From contig OX439134.1 of the NCBI GenBank assembly GCA_949318235.1, positions 17,789,680 through 17,853,679 on the forward strand: DNA of 64,000 nt, given 5' to 3'. Within the stretch, counting starts at the first letter, position 1. The number at the start of each line of letters is the position of its first letter. The translations under genes and the position numbers were made by a program. This DNA comes from Ecdyonurus torrentis (lineage: Eukaryota > Arthropoda > Insecta > Ephemeroptera > Heptageniidae). The notes under the pieces are model-generated. The model did no database searches, was not told the DNA's origin, and was given only the letters and a program-made list of their open reading frames with translations. Shown here in pieces: positions 26,692 through 40,593 of the stretch.

Positions 26692-27709
26692 CTCAAAGTT
26701 GTGTTTTACTGTTACGTTATAATTATTATACTTTCTTACTCAAAAACTTAAACGAGTAACGTAGTGTTATTGCTTTTTCGTGAAGTAGTGAGTAACGTAA
26801 CGAAGTTATAAAAAATCAGTAATGTGACCAAGTCTGATAATAATATAGATAGATAGGCGCATAAAGGGCTTTTGCAATCTTGTATAAAGAACCTTGGCCG
26901 TAAATACATGTCAATAATTATATAAAATACAAAACTTTTAACATATTATTACAACATATAAAAATTTACCAACTTTTAGGTGAGCACTGTCGAGATAATA
27001 ATTGTAATTAACACTATAGCTCAGCAAAATTAATTAATTAGACAATATAATCAACAACTTTAAAAATCACAATAAATAAATAAAATTTCCAACCTCAACT
27101 TTATCCTTCATTATTTTCTCTATAAAAGGCATCTGAGTAAATTGATCTTCAGCAGCAAAAAATAAGAAAAAATATTTTAAATGTAACGACCCGCCCGCAA
27201 AAGCAAACTATTGAAAATGTATATTTGTCAATTAGCTCAATTGCAGCTAATTCCGCGCCATTTTTACACCAAGCTGAAAAAAATTATATAAAGAAACAAA
27301 AAATGGCAGTATTAAAATGGTTATTATTTTATTTAAGTTGAAAAGTGATGCAAAAATTTAAATTAAAAACTATGACTTAAAAATCGTTTTCTGTGAATTA
27401 TTACTATAATATACTTAATTTTACTCACGGAAAAAGTAATTGACAATAACAGAAATTTGCTGTAATTTATTATAAATATAGTATATAAATTTTTTTTAAT
27501 TAAGCTGCAAAACGATGCAAATATTTGAATTAAATTTTGACTTGAAAAATCATTATCTGTGAATTAGTTTACTGCTTAATTTTATGTTTACTGTACACAC
27601 ATTTGTAATTAAAATTTTTTACTATTTAAGTTCAGTTCGGTTCAGTGCGTGTTTTTCTCATAAAACTGATACTTTAAATTTAGTGCAAGTTTTTGAAGGG
27701 TAATATAAT

Positions 27710-27790
<81 letters not shown>

Positions 27791-27876
27791 TTCATTTATT
27801 CATTTATTTATTAATTTATTCGTTTATTCATTTATTTATTTATTCATTTATTTATTTATTCATTTATTTATTTCAT

Positions 27877-27911
<35 letters not shown>

Positions 27912-28978
27912 TTATTTATTTATTTATTTGTTTGTTAGTTAGTTTCATCCAAAAACAGGCTTGCGCCCAATACATTGGAGGTACACACAGTACAGTAATT
28001 ATAATAATCATAATTATTTAAGACTACAACAAAAATTTTAAGAGTTATATATCATGCAAACTAAAATTATTTAATTTTAATTTTAGGACATGTTTAATTT
28101 TAATTTTAATATTACGATTTTTTTTTTTGAAAATATCATGCATCGATTTTTTAATAGCTTTAAATGAATTATAAAAGATATCAATATTTAAGCTGTTACA
28201 TAATGTGATTACTCTTGTAATAAATGAATGTTTAGATACATCATTTGAGCATGTGGGGATACTAAAAATGCCATGATTTCTTAATACTTTTTTTAGGCAC
28301 ATTAATGTTGATCATATTAATGATCATATTATGATAATATTATAACAATCGTGTGTAGTGTACCATTATACGTACATTACCAGCCAAGATATTTGTCTTA
28401 TATGAATGCAAAGATTATATAGATATATAAAAGACGCGTAAATTCTAAGATGAAAAGAAAATGAAAGAACAAAAATTCACTTTTCCTTATTAGAAGCTCA
28501 GTAATTGGTTACAAAATCCTCTGATGCCATGCATAAAATTAGAGAGAAAGAAAAAAGTATTTTTGAAATTTGATTTTTGCAAAAGTTCAACGATGAATAA
28601 AGATAAAGGAAATTGCTCTTTATCGTCAAAATTTATAGTTTCCTATTTTTGGAAAATGTCATTTTTTTTAAATATTTTTACTGTACTACGTATCGACGTA
28701 TTCTTAGAATAAAAACACTTTCTCTCTCTCCCTCTCCCTCTCCCTCTCGCATCTCTCTCTCTTTGCTTTCCTAATTAAACTGAATATTCAAGAAAGTTGA
28801 TTTTAGTGGTAAATCATTAAAACAATATTTTAGCAGTTATAAAATAAATAAAAAGCTGCACAAATTTTTCTTTGCAATTTTATTGCTGTGAATTTAGAAA
28901 TAATAACAATGCTATTCTGATAATATTACTTCTATAACGTAAGTTTGAAACAGTAAAAAATAGAATTAAAATCAAAAC

Positions 28979-29046
<68 letters not shown>

Positions 29047-29256
29047 TAATATATATTATATATATCTTTCCTAAAACATAATTTACGGTATTGTACTTTC
29101 TAAAAAGGGAAAGAAATTATTTTTAAACTAAATTTTTTATTCTATAAAAAGAGTATCAATCGTAATTATAACTATGAAATATTATGCAAATTAGGTCAGG
29201 TATTGTTAATTAGTTCAATTATCACAATCTAATTCACTAATTGATGTATAACCTGA

Positions 29257-29306
<50 letters not shown>

Positions 29307-31507
29307 GCACGCGACAGTTCCTTTTTTTATTTTTGTTACGAAAAACACTCCCAGTGTCAAAGCAAAGACGAGATAATTTTTATAACGAAGCTATTCCTCA
29401 TTTAATGATTAACGATCGTCTTTTCTTTTGTTTTTAATATCCATTTCTCTGCTTATGTCCCCATAATATATTGTTATTATCTATACCAGAGATAATAGAG
29501 AGAATACAGTGCTTTGTTTTGTGAATTATGTTTCGTATCACCGTTATGTAATATATTGACTATAAAGGAACAACTGTTTTCAGGCTGACTATAAGTGATT
29601 TCCCCGCTTCCGTTTCTACTTACTAGGCATGCGCAGTACGTCGAAACGGAAGCGGATGTGACCAAAATCACTTTAAGTCGGCCTCAAAACTGTTGTGTTG
29701 TCAATAGAGCTATATTTACGGAGCAACTAAGAATGATTTAATTGCTGTTAAATTTAAAAAAAAAATTTAAACGAAATAGACCGCTTGCAATGAATGAACT
29801 ATTTAAAATAAATTTAAAGATTCTTAATGCATTTCTTATTAGAAAATCGTTATAAATACCTTTTACAACAATTAAAAAAAAAGATCATTGCAAGTGATCC
29901 ATTAGTTTTTACTGTAACATGACAATATCGCACATCTCTCTCATTCTCTCTCTCTCTCTCCCTCTCTCCCTCTCCCACTCCCTCTCTCCACATAAACAGA
30001 ACGTAAAAGCGGTTCTATTTACTATACCCATGCAAGGAAAACAGAAAATTAATAAATTCATATACACGCCGTACAACATAATGCGCTGCTACAATATAAT
30101 ATTTTGTTGTGAAACTTTTGTTTACTTTTTTATCATGTTGTAAAATAGAGTGACCTAGCAGTACAGTTTCATTTGTTTATTATTTGAAAGTAATTTTCCT
30201 GTACTATAGTTTATATAGTCAACATAAAATTAAATCTTCAAAAAAAAAAAAAAAAAAAAAAAAGGATGTATGTTAACATTTTTTGTATGTTGCAATTCTC
30301 AATAATTTAATTACCACGTAGTTATATAATATTAATGTATTATATTTTCTTGAGTGTGACAGATCTATTAAATTACTACACTCTGGCCAAAACAAGGTCG
30401 TTCCCGACAAAAGCTGTATCCGCGGTGCTAGCCAATCAGAGAGCGTGTTATAAACCTACTAGCTAATCACAGTTGACTTTACATAGTTTATAATTACACT
30501 GTATTCCCTCGAAGTAGTTTTGGGAGAAATGTATAAAGTTTTCAAGTTATATTAGTAATACACCACAAGTATTTTACATAAATAGAAAAGTTGTATAATA
30601 AACCACATCTATGTACAATTCGTACAGTATACATAAAGGTAATTATTTACAATAAATAATTAATGTTTTAAGAAATATGTAAACCCAAAAACTTTAAACT
30701 TAATTATAAAGTTGTTCATAACTCAATTAACTAAGATCGTACAGTGTTCAATAATTTATTATTATTTTACATTATGTAAAATGCATCAAGTATTTTACTT
30801 TGGCAAGATAAGTATTAGGATAAATAGATTATTTAATAATCTATTTAAATTAGCCTCAATTTTCGATACTAATGGATTATTTTCATCTTGTTACTTCCTT
30901 TTTACTGTGCTATTTTTTTATATAGTAAAAACTTATAATACTCAAAAATTTTATATAAATAAGGCTGAAAATGAGTATAACGTGCATGGAAAGACTTAAT
31001 TTCATAATTTTAGTAATTTATGATCAATCAGTAAAAACCTTACTACACGTAAAAAATAAATTACTTAATTTATGCTGCATTAAACAATTCATATATTATA
31101 GCGCACAGATGATAATATTTTGTAATAACATAAGTAATTATGCTGAACATCTTAACTAATATGCTATGTACTATGTAGTATATTTGCTGTACAATATAGC
31201 ATAAATTATGATGTTATGTATAAATGTTGCTGCATATAGCTAGCATAATTACGTATTTATTTATGTACGTCTCCTCATAGATGATAAATCACGTAATTTA
31301 TGCTATATTTATGTTGTTAAATTGGAGCAATATAAATAATTACCCAATATAGCATAATATTTATGCTATGTAACACAGTTATTATACAGTATAGCATAAA
31401 TTATGTTGTAGTCAAAGTAAAACCATATGGTTGTAGTGAACAAATGTTGGAGCATTATTATTACATTATTTAAATTTGTCCGTTAGTAATTAGACAGATC
31501 TTTTGTA

Positions 31508-31596
<89 letters not shown>

Positions 31597-31605
31597 TGTG
31601 TGTGT

Positions 31606-31683
<78 letters not shown>

Positions 31684-32149
31684 AAACGTTTTGTTGTCAA
31701 TTTTCATTACTATAGATTTTGTTTAACATAAATTTATTTAAACATTTATTAAATAGTTATGAAGTGTATCGAGTATACGAGTAACATAGAGAAAATATAC
31801 TAAATGTATTATTTATATGAACAACTTGTATTATGAATAATTATATTATTTGAAGAAATTATATTTCATGTTTATATGATTATTAAAACTTTACTATATA
31901 CAAAATATAATAAGATTATTACAAAGGTCTTTTCAATAATATTGTTTCTACTTTTATAATTTATTTATGTATATATTTTAGAAATAAACAGAGCGATGTA
32001 ATTAGTGTACGTAATTTAATAATTATTTGTTTGTAAGTACGCGTAACAAAGAGAATAACATAGATAATGTAAATCATATAGTTTACAATAAGAGTACAGA
32101 GAGAGAGAGAGAGAGAGAGTTAGAGCGAGGGGTTGCAGAGAGAAAGTTA

Positions 32150-32207
<58 letters not shown>

Positions 32208-34325
32208 TGGCTATATATTTATAACAAAAGCCTAGAAAAGATAAATAAGGATATTTCAACTTTAAATATAAATGAATTAAAACAATAGAAAACAAAGGAA
32301 AAGTTCACGTCTATTTATACGATAGTCACCGGCTTATAGACACTAAAAAAAATTCACTCTTATTTTTCTTACGATAATTAGTGTTGATTTTATTTATATC
32401 ACTAAATTAGAAACGATCATTGAGTATACTTTGAGATAAAGTTTAGCACTTACGTTTTAAAGTAAAACTTTTATTTTATTCTTTTATACGTGTGTCGCTA
32501 TTTAAAGGTTATTTATTTTATGCTATCGAGAATAATTAGTAATAATTATATATACACAAAATAAAGTTAATTTTATTTGACCGACCAAAATAATTGTGAA
32601 GTTGATAGAAATAAGTCTAGCATGATATAATATGTTGTTATTTTTTTCTATATTCCGTGAGAAACTTATACATATTATAGAAAATTATGAATTAAAGTGG
32701 AAAATTGAAATAAATTTTTATATAATAATAATTAATAATATAACAATTTTAATGAGTTAAAGAAGAAAACATAAAATTTTGGTAGTATATGAAGCAACTA
32801 TACATATTATTATTATTGGCTAACAAAAATAATGAATTGAATAAGTGGAAAAATACGGACGTCATCCAGTCTGATTTTTACCCCCCCCCCCCCCCCCCCC
32901 CGAAAAGTGGCTCTGAAAATAATTGCTCTATTCATGCGGACTTTTGAGATGTGGGCTTTGAGAATTAGTTTGCTATCGGAAGGGGAGGGGGTATAACAGA
33001 TCCGAATAAAATTGTGTCCGTGGTTCCACCGGATAAGCTGTTATCTGTATATACGGAGAGAGAGAGAGAGAGAGAGAGAAATCTTACTAGTGCCCATAAT
33101 AATAGAAACTTTAACTCTAAAAATCAAACAAGCATACATACATATTGTACATCATACACGTATATACCCAACAAATCAATTTTTAATAAACAATTAATTA
33201 CTCTCATTATTTACCACTTTGTACCCACGTAATAAAAATTGCAAAATTCATTTTCAATATACATATAATTATAGCACTTATTGTGAAAATCATTTTTAAC
33301 TTATTCCGTTTCAGAAAATATTTACTTTGTCGTCGTCTTTTTTTCCCCCAATTAATAACTAATTAGTAATTACTTTTCAATATATATATATATATTTATT
33401 TTTTTGCTGAATAGAAAATTATTGCACATGAAACGATTTTACTTTTCTACTAATTAGCTATATTTTTAAATTATAAAAATGATCACGTAAATGTCAACAT
33501 TAAAAATATTAAATTTAAATAATATTTGCATAATATGCATAAAACGTACTATTTACTGAATCTAGCAAATAAATATTGCTAGCAAACATTCGTTATTAAA
33601 CATTTAATATTGACTTATTGTACGAGTATATAATTAATACTAAATTTATTTTCATAAGTTTTTATAATAACATTTCATGTTACATATTTTTAAGTATAGA
33701 ATACACAGAAATCAAATCATAACACATTTCCAAAATTTAGTGTTGCAAATCTTGTAACGGTTATGACGTCACTAAACTTTAGAATTTTAGCGAAAAATAT
33801 GTAACGTTACTCGCGTTAGGACTGAATGGGAAAATATACGACTGCAAAATTTAGTCTATTTCATTGTGGCTAACGCTTGTGACGTCATTTATCGTCAGAT
33901 TGTAAATATTTTGTGACTTCATAACCGTTAATTCTACAGAATGTACTAGATTTTCAACGATTATATTTTTATGTACAAAAGTATTGCCGTTGCGGAAGTC
34001 CGTGATCAACAGGATTTTTTAGATTTAATATTAAATCATATCGTTTACAGAATCGTTCTTTGCTCTCTCTCTCTCTCTATATATATACACACACACAAAC
34101 ACACACACACACACACATGGACGCACACACACTTTAACTCTCCTCCATAAATATGTATATTTTTATACTCGAGATTGAGAAAAGAATGCATTCATTCGTT
34201 TTTAATCTTAATCTCTTTATCAAGGCATAAAAAAAAACTGCTCGTAATTTTTTTTTATATATGTTTCCCCATTTCTTTTGTAATTTTTGTAAATCCATAT
34301 CTACAGCTTTCTTTCTTTCTTTCTT

Positions 34326-34364
<39 letters not shown>

Positions 34365-36069
34365 ATTTTTTTAAAATATGAAAATGAAATTTCATCATTA
34401 AATAATCTGACATTACGAATAAGTAAATAATAATGTAGACCGATCATGTTTTTCTTCGTTAGAAACTCATTCATTATATTTTAAACAACAGTTTTAATAT
34501 TTGCTATTATAACTAAAAAAAAAAAAAAAAACTTGCACAAAAAATAATAACTATATAATATTAAATATACACGTATAAAATATATATTTTAAAAATTACT
34601 TCGTCAAAAATGAAAAAAAATGATGAATGAGTTTAAAATAAAGTATAGAGAAAGTACGATATTTGTTTCACGTATATCAATAATTTGAAATAAAATATTG
34701 ATATGTTATATATTCCGCGAAGTGCGATTCACCATATGTGCTCATAATTTATTCATAACTGTGAAATACATGAAAGTGTTCTTCGTTTTACGTTTATGAC
34801 AAACCGTAAATTTTTACTGTCATTTGAAATCAAGAAAAGCAATATTTTTAGTAATAACTAATAATAGTACAACTTAAAAAAAAAACTTATTAAAATTCTA
34901 TTGTTGAGCAAATATTTTATTATTATTTGTATACACAGACAAAAATATGTCTACACTCTAAAAAATAGTGCATTACTTTAGTTAAGAATGCTAACTTATT
35001 TAAGAGTATCACTTTTAAGTTATTATATGAGCAGCTAAAATAATTCATTTTAGCAAGTTATTAAAAATAGCTAATTTAGCTTAAAATAGCTTAAATAATT
35101 TTAAAACAACTGAAATTAGCTATTTTCAATAACTTGCTAAAATGCATCATTTTAACTACTCATAATAACTTAAAAGTGATTATCTTAAATAAGTTAGGAT
35201 TCGTAACTAAAGAAATGCACCAGTTTTTAGAGTGTATCATTTTAAAATTCGTAGTTTTACTATGATCGTATATTTATTTGTTTCATTTTGTTAGAAAAGT
35301 CATCGATTGCAATCGATTATCCGCCATCATATCATTATATCGATATCATGTCATATCGGGAAACTATATGGTTCTAAGTTACCAAAAAGTTATAGTTTTT
35401 ACCCTTTTAAAATGCCAAATAATTTGCCACATTTTGGCAACTTTTTCTTACAAAAATTTGGTAACTTTAACTTACCGCGAAATAAGGATATAACGTCGGT
35501 AGGGCAAACCTATATAAAGCTACAAATAAGCTCTATGCCTGTTTTAATGACTCGATGAGAGGAAGTTATTTATGTTACAAAATAATAATTTAAAACTCAA
35601 GTAAGAAAAAGCATAACTAAGTATGAATGAATACTAATTAGAGTCCATGATGTATAAAAAGTGACTAAATTATGGTATTACATAGATTTTATTTAAAAGT
35701 TTTAAAAACAAAGCTCATGCTCTTTTCAAACCTTTATTTTATATATTTAAATATCTTTCAGATAAAGAAAAGAACTCGAGTATAATTAGACTTTTAACTA
35801 AAAGTATTACTCCCTACGTATATAAAGTATATTCATCAAATTAAATTTTTGTTCTTTCTATTAAAATTATCATACGTGTATAATTCGAGAGAAATGTCGG
35901 GGTTGTATAATAAGGTTTTTAGTGAATGAATTGATGGATTAAGAAAACAAGAAAACAAAGCGTTAATCCTTCTTTTCATGATGTAAGATTATTATTATAA
36001 ATTTACCTCGCATTTTTTTATGTATAATTTTAATTACCTTTATATATAATTGTTTTCTTTTCTTCTTCT

Positions 36070-36102
<33 letters not shown>

Positions 36103-38571
36103 TAAAATTGTAATTACTTTGCAGAGAGAAAGAGAACCATCTACTTAAAGGAATAAACCAGAGAGAAACATAAGCATTTATATCACAAAACACTTGGTGG
36201 GACTTAAATAAATAACTTTAGTTTGTCTCAAAACCTATATCTGTAGCTCCGTAGCAGTGATCAGAAATTTCGATTTATGCAACCCGTACAACATTTCCAA
36301 CTTTAGTAATATTTTTATATCAATTTCCTGTTAACTTCAAAAAACATATGTTTTTAAAACTCTACAATACAAGTGTTTTTCAATCCAATGAATTAGAATT
36401 TTCTTTGGAAATTTTATTTTGGTTTTTATGAATAACATTTCATGAAAAAACTAAAGTCATCATATCGTAAGAAATCGCGACAAGATGTAAAACGAATATA
36501 TGACATAATATTGATGAAATTCAAATTGTATTTATTTTCTGCTCCGTATATACGTATAATGCAAAATTCTTTTTATTCATATCTCTCTTCTTACTCTATC
36601 ATTCCCTTTTTATACTATGCATTACTTTAAAAAATATATATATTTAAAACAAAAAAAAATTATTACGATTGAAATATTTTATTTTTAACGTATAACAACA
36701 AAAACTGTTGTTCACTTTTCGAGGAAACATTTTAAAGAAGTTATTATTATTATTCCTATTTCTATTCCTATTCCTGTATATAACCCAACCAAATTAATTG
36801 ATGGACTCAGTATTTAGGGAATATTTCATTGCAATACAAAAACTAGTTGTTGTTGTTGTTGTTTTAAGTTTTTGAATATCAATATTCAATATCAGTATAT
36901 ACGGTAGATGATTCATCAATCGTCTAAAAAATTATTTCAATATAAAAACCCCTCTCCTACAGTTTTAGTATATTACACATCCTATATTGTGAATTCTCTA
37001 TAGGTATATTATATAAAGTAATATACTAAAATTCAGTTTCTCTACTATATTATATTGAAAATAATAATAATATAAGATGTTATAATCTTGTTAACAGAAA
37101 CATAATGAGTTTTGTTCATTTTATAGAAAATACAATATAATGGCGGGAAATTGACGTGAAATGACGTCATGGCCAAAAAGGAAGGAAATTAATGTTGAAA
37201 TTTTAAAGTTAGTGAATCGATTTTAATCCACCTGTCATTTGGCTGGGATGTAAAACTAATGTGGTTTTCATTGAGGTACCCTTTTTTTTAACTATAGTGT
37301 TTTAATTTTACTTTATAAAATATACTTTATAATATATAATATGAAGTACGCGGGGGATGTATATATACGTATTGTATATCTTATGTGTGGGTGCTAGTGT
37401 GATGGTAATAGGAGGGGATACTTTACGTGGAAATATATAGGGTGTATGCATTCATGTTTAAGTCTCGACGCCATGTTGGATAACTCAATAACATGGGTGG
37501 CATAGGAAAATAACTCATTTTGCCAGTTTAAAAACACTACGCAATATTTTTGAGAGCATTGATGCTGTAAATATGTTGAATTAGTATCTGAAGTATGTGA
37601 GTAAAATGACAATAACAAGAAATTAACAGATTTCTTAAAGAAAATTGCCAAATACGATCGAAGTTTGTCCTATATATGCTCAGCAATGTTGTTTACTACT
37701 CCAGTATGGCTTCCAAGTGCATTAAATATGACGTCATCCGCATACACCCTGTAGCACGCATGTATTATATATTGATTATATTTTTATATTTAAAACATGT
37801 AAGAAATTGGATTTTTTTTTCTTCTTTCATTTCATTGCCTCAAAACGATTCAATATGGAAATGATTGTCAATAAAATATTTACATAACAAGTACTGTCAA
37901 TATTCACATTACAATAATAAAAGCTACATACAGTTCAATCTATATCATCATTCATAAATTACTCAATTGAGTAGTATGCTTATTTAATAGAAACTATAAC
38001 TTCTCTTTGAAATATCATTTAATTAGATTGCTTTCTAATATATCTGAAGTCAAATTATTATGCCTATACTATCATAAAGCAGAACCTTTATACATTAACA
38101 TGTATAATATTATATAATATGATTATATAATTAATATATATTTATATGATTATGTGTTTATACGATTTTTTTTTTTTTTTTTTACATTTAAAAACAAAAC
38201 ATTTTTTAATTGTAATGTATTCTTATTATTTAGAATGTTCAATCTATCTAATTTTTTTAATTTAGCAAAGTAAATTTTTATTTATATATCTCGGAGTTGT
38301 AACTTTATTTTAAGGCAGTAAGGACCGTCCGATATCTTACAAACTGAACGGTACTAAATTATAAAATTATTATGAAATAAAGATGAAATGTTATGTAAAA
38401 GTTTAATATATTTCCTCCGCGTACGAATATTTACCATTTAAATACATTTATTAAAACATTCAAATAAAATCGAAGAGAAAGTAATAGTACACAAATAAAT
38501 GCTCCTCGTAAATCTTCGATGTTTTCTGCTACTAAAATGACGATCAACTATGGTTATTCAAATGTATTGCG

Positions 38572-38622
<51 letters not shown>

Positions 38623-40561
38623 CAAGAAAACAAGGTTTACGAACAACACTATAATATACCACATATGTGTGTTACACATAAACAAAAGCTTGTATTTCTT
38701 CTGCTATACACACGAAGGAGAAAATATTGCATATTGTATTTTGTGACGTGCAAATCCACTAAAAAAAAATAACAACAACAAAACGTGTTTTCATATACCG
38801 AGTAATCTAATTTGATATGATTGAGCAGCACATTGGAATATCAATTTTAATTTAAACGTTTCTTTTTTCTTTTTTATTTTTTTTATATAATGTTATTTAA
38901 TTTAATATTATAATACATATTTATGTCAATTAGAATTAGAAAGTTTTTATTGGTTCAAGCAGTTCATACCAACTTTGTACATTTCATATCAAGCTTTAGT
39001 CTAGTCAAAATTAAATTAAAATAATAAATATAATAATCATACTTATTCCAACCCCCTCTCTCCCCATCTCATGTTTCATCAGTCATAGAACACCCATTTT
39101 ACTATCAATAAAATAAGCCAAATAGCAGACGTTGCAAAAGTAGGTTTAGTGAGAAAATAAACAAACTCACAGCCCAACAATACTAACAAAATGCTAGTAG
39201 ACGACTTGGTGTACCTTCTCAATTTAACGTGCTTTCTTATGGGGGAATGCAGTAGCTATAAATCGAGTTAGAATTTTTTTTCTGAGCTGAAATTTTTACT
39301 GTAGCTTACTGAGCCTCAAAGCTTTTGTTTTCCTGGATTTGAAGTCAAATGGGTGTAAACATAATTTTTAACCAAATCACTTGAAATCTAGGAAAACAAA
39401 AGCTTGTAGGCTCAGTAAGCTACAGTAAAAATTTCAGCTCTGAAAAATAATTCTAACTTTAGTTATAGCTGCTTCATTGCCCCATAAGAAAGCATGTTAA
39501 ATGTAGACAGGAACACAAAGTCGTCTGCTAGCACTTTGTTAGTATTGTTTGGCTGTGAGTTTGTTTATTTTATCACTCAACCTACTTTTGCAAGCCTTTT
39601 ATTAGAGTGAGACGTGTTCATCCACATATCAATATCATCAATAATTCTGCTTTATTATCAAAACAGGATGTAAAATTATATTATCATTTTTTATTTATTA
39701 TTTTTTTTAGTAAATTGTCAATTACGGTATCATTATTATTTAATATATATATTATATATAAATAAACTTTATATGAATGACGTGCTCCATAGTTGAAAGT
39801 TACTGTTGGATGTGTTTATGCACCGAAAAAGTAAAGTATAGGGTCTATGCATTCATGTTAAAGTCGACACCATATTGGATAACTCAATAACATGGGTGGC
39901 ATAGAAAACAACAACATTTTGCCAGTTTAAAAACACTATGCAATATTTTTGAAAGCATTTATGTTGTAAATATGTTGAATTAGTATCTCAAGTATGTGAG
40001 AAAAATAACACATAACAAAAAATTAACCAATTTCCCAAAGAAAATTGGCTTAAATGAAGTTTGCCCAATGCTCAGCAATGTTATGCACTACTCCAGTATG
40101 GCCTCCAAGTGCAATAAATATGACGTCATCCGCATACACCCTATGTATATTGTACGTAATTTATGATGCTAAATTAAAACAACATAAATAACTATGCTTT
40201 GCAATACAATATTTATGCTTCGTAACATAATTATTATACAGTAAAGCAAAAATTATGCTGTATTGAAGAATTTGTGTTGAAAATATCTATAGCATAAGTA
40301 TTACCATAGTATAAATATTATGTATATTTAAACTATGGTATTACGTATTTATTTTTATCTGTGTTTGAAATTCAGGATTTTTACATTTGAACATGGCACA
40401 TGAAAGAGAGAAAAAGTAGTGGGTTAGTTAATATAATGGAGGTTATTGGATTAAAAAATTCTTTGAAAAATTTGTATGGCTTAAAATACGTTAAAGTAAG
40501 TCTAGTATTTCTCATTTAAATTTATCCGAAATCGGTGAAGTAGTTTTCTCAAAAATCGCAA

Positions 40562-40593
<32 letters not shown>

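Noticed and set aside
31470..31731. Open frames of Thr-His or Cys-Val repeats
   Set aside because: Pure (TG)n microsatellite read in several frames on both strands.
35278..35558. Two overlapping plus-strand frames of 71 and 83 residues
   Set aside because: No recognisable domain or flanking splice sites, and the two frames overlap each other, as random open frames do.
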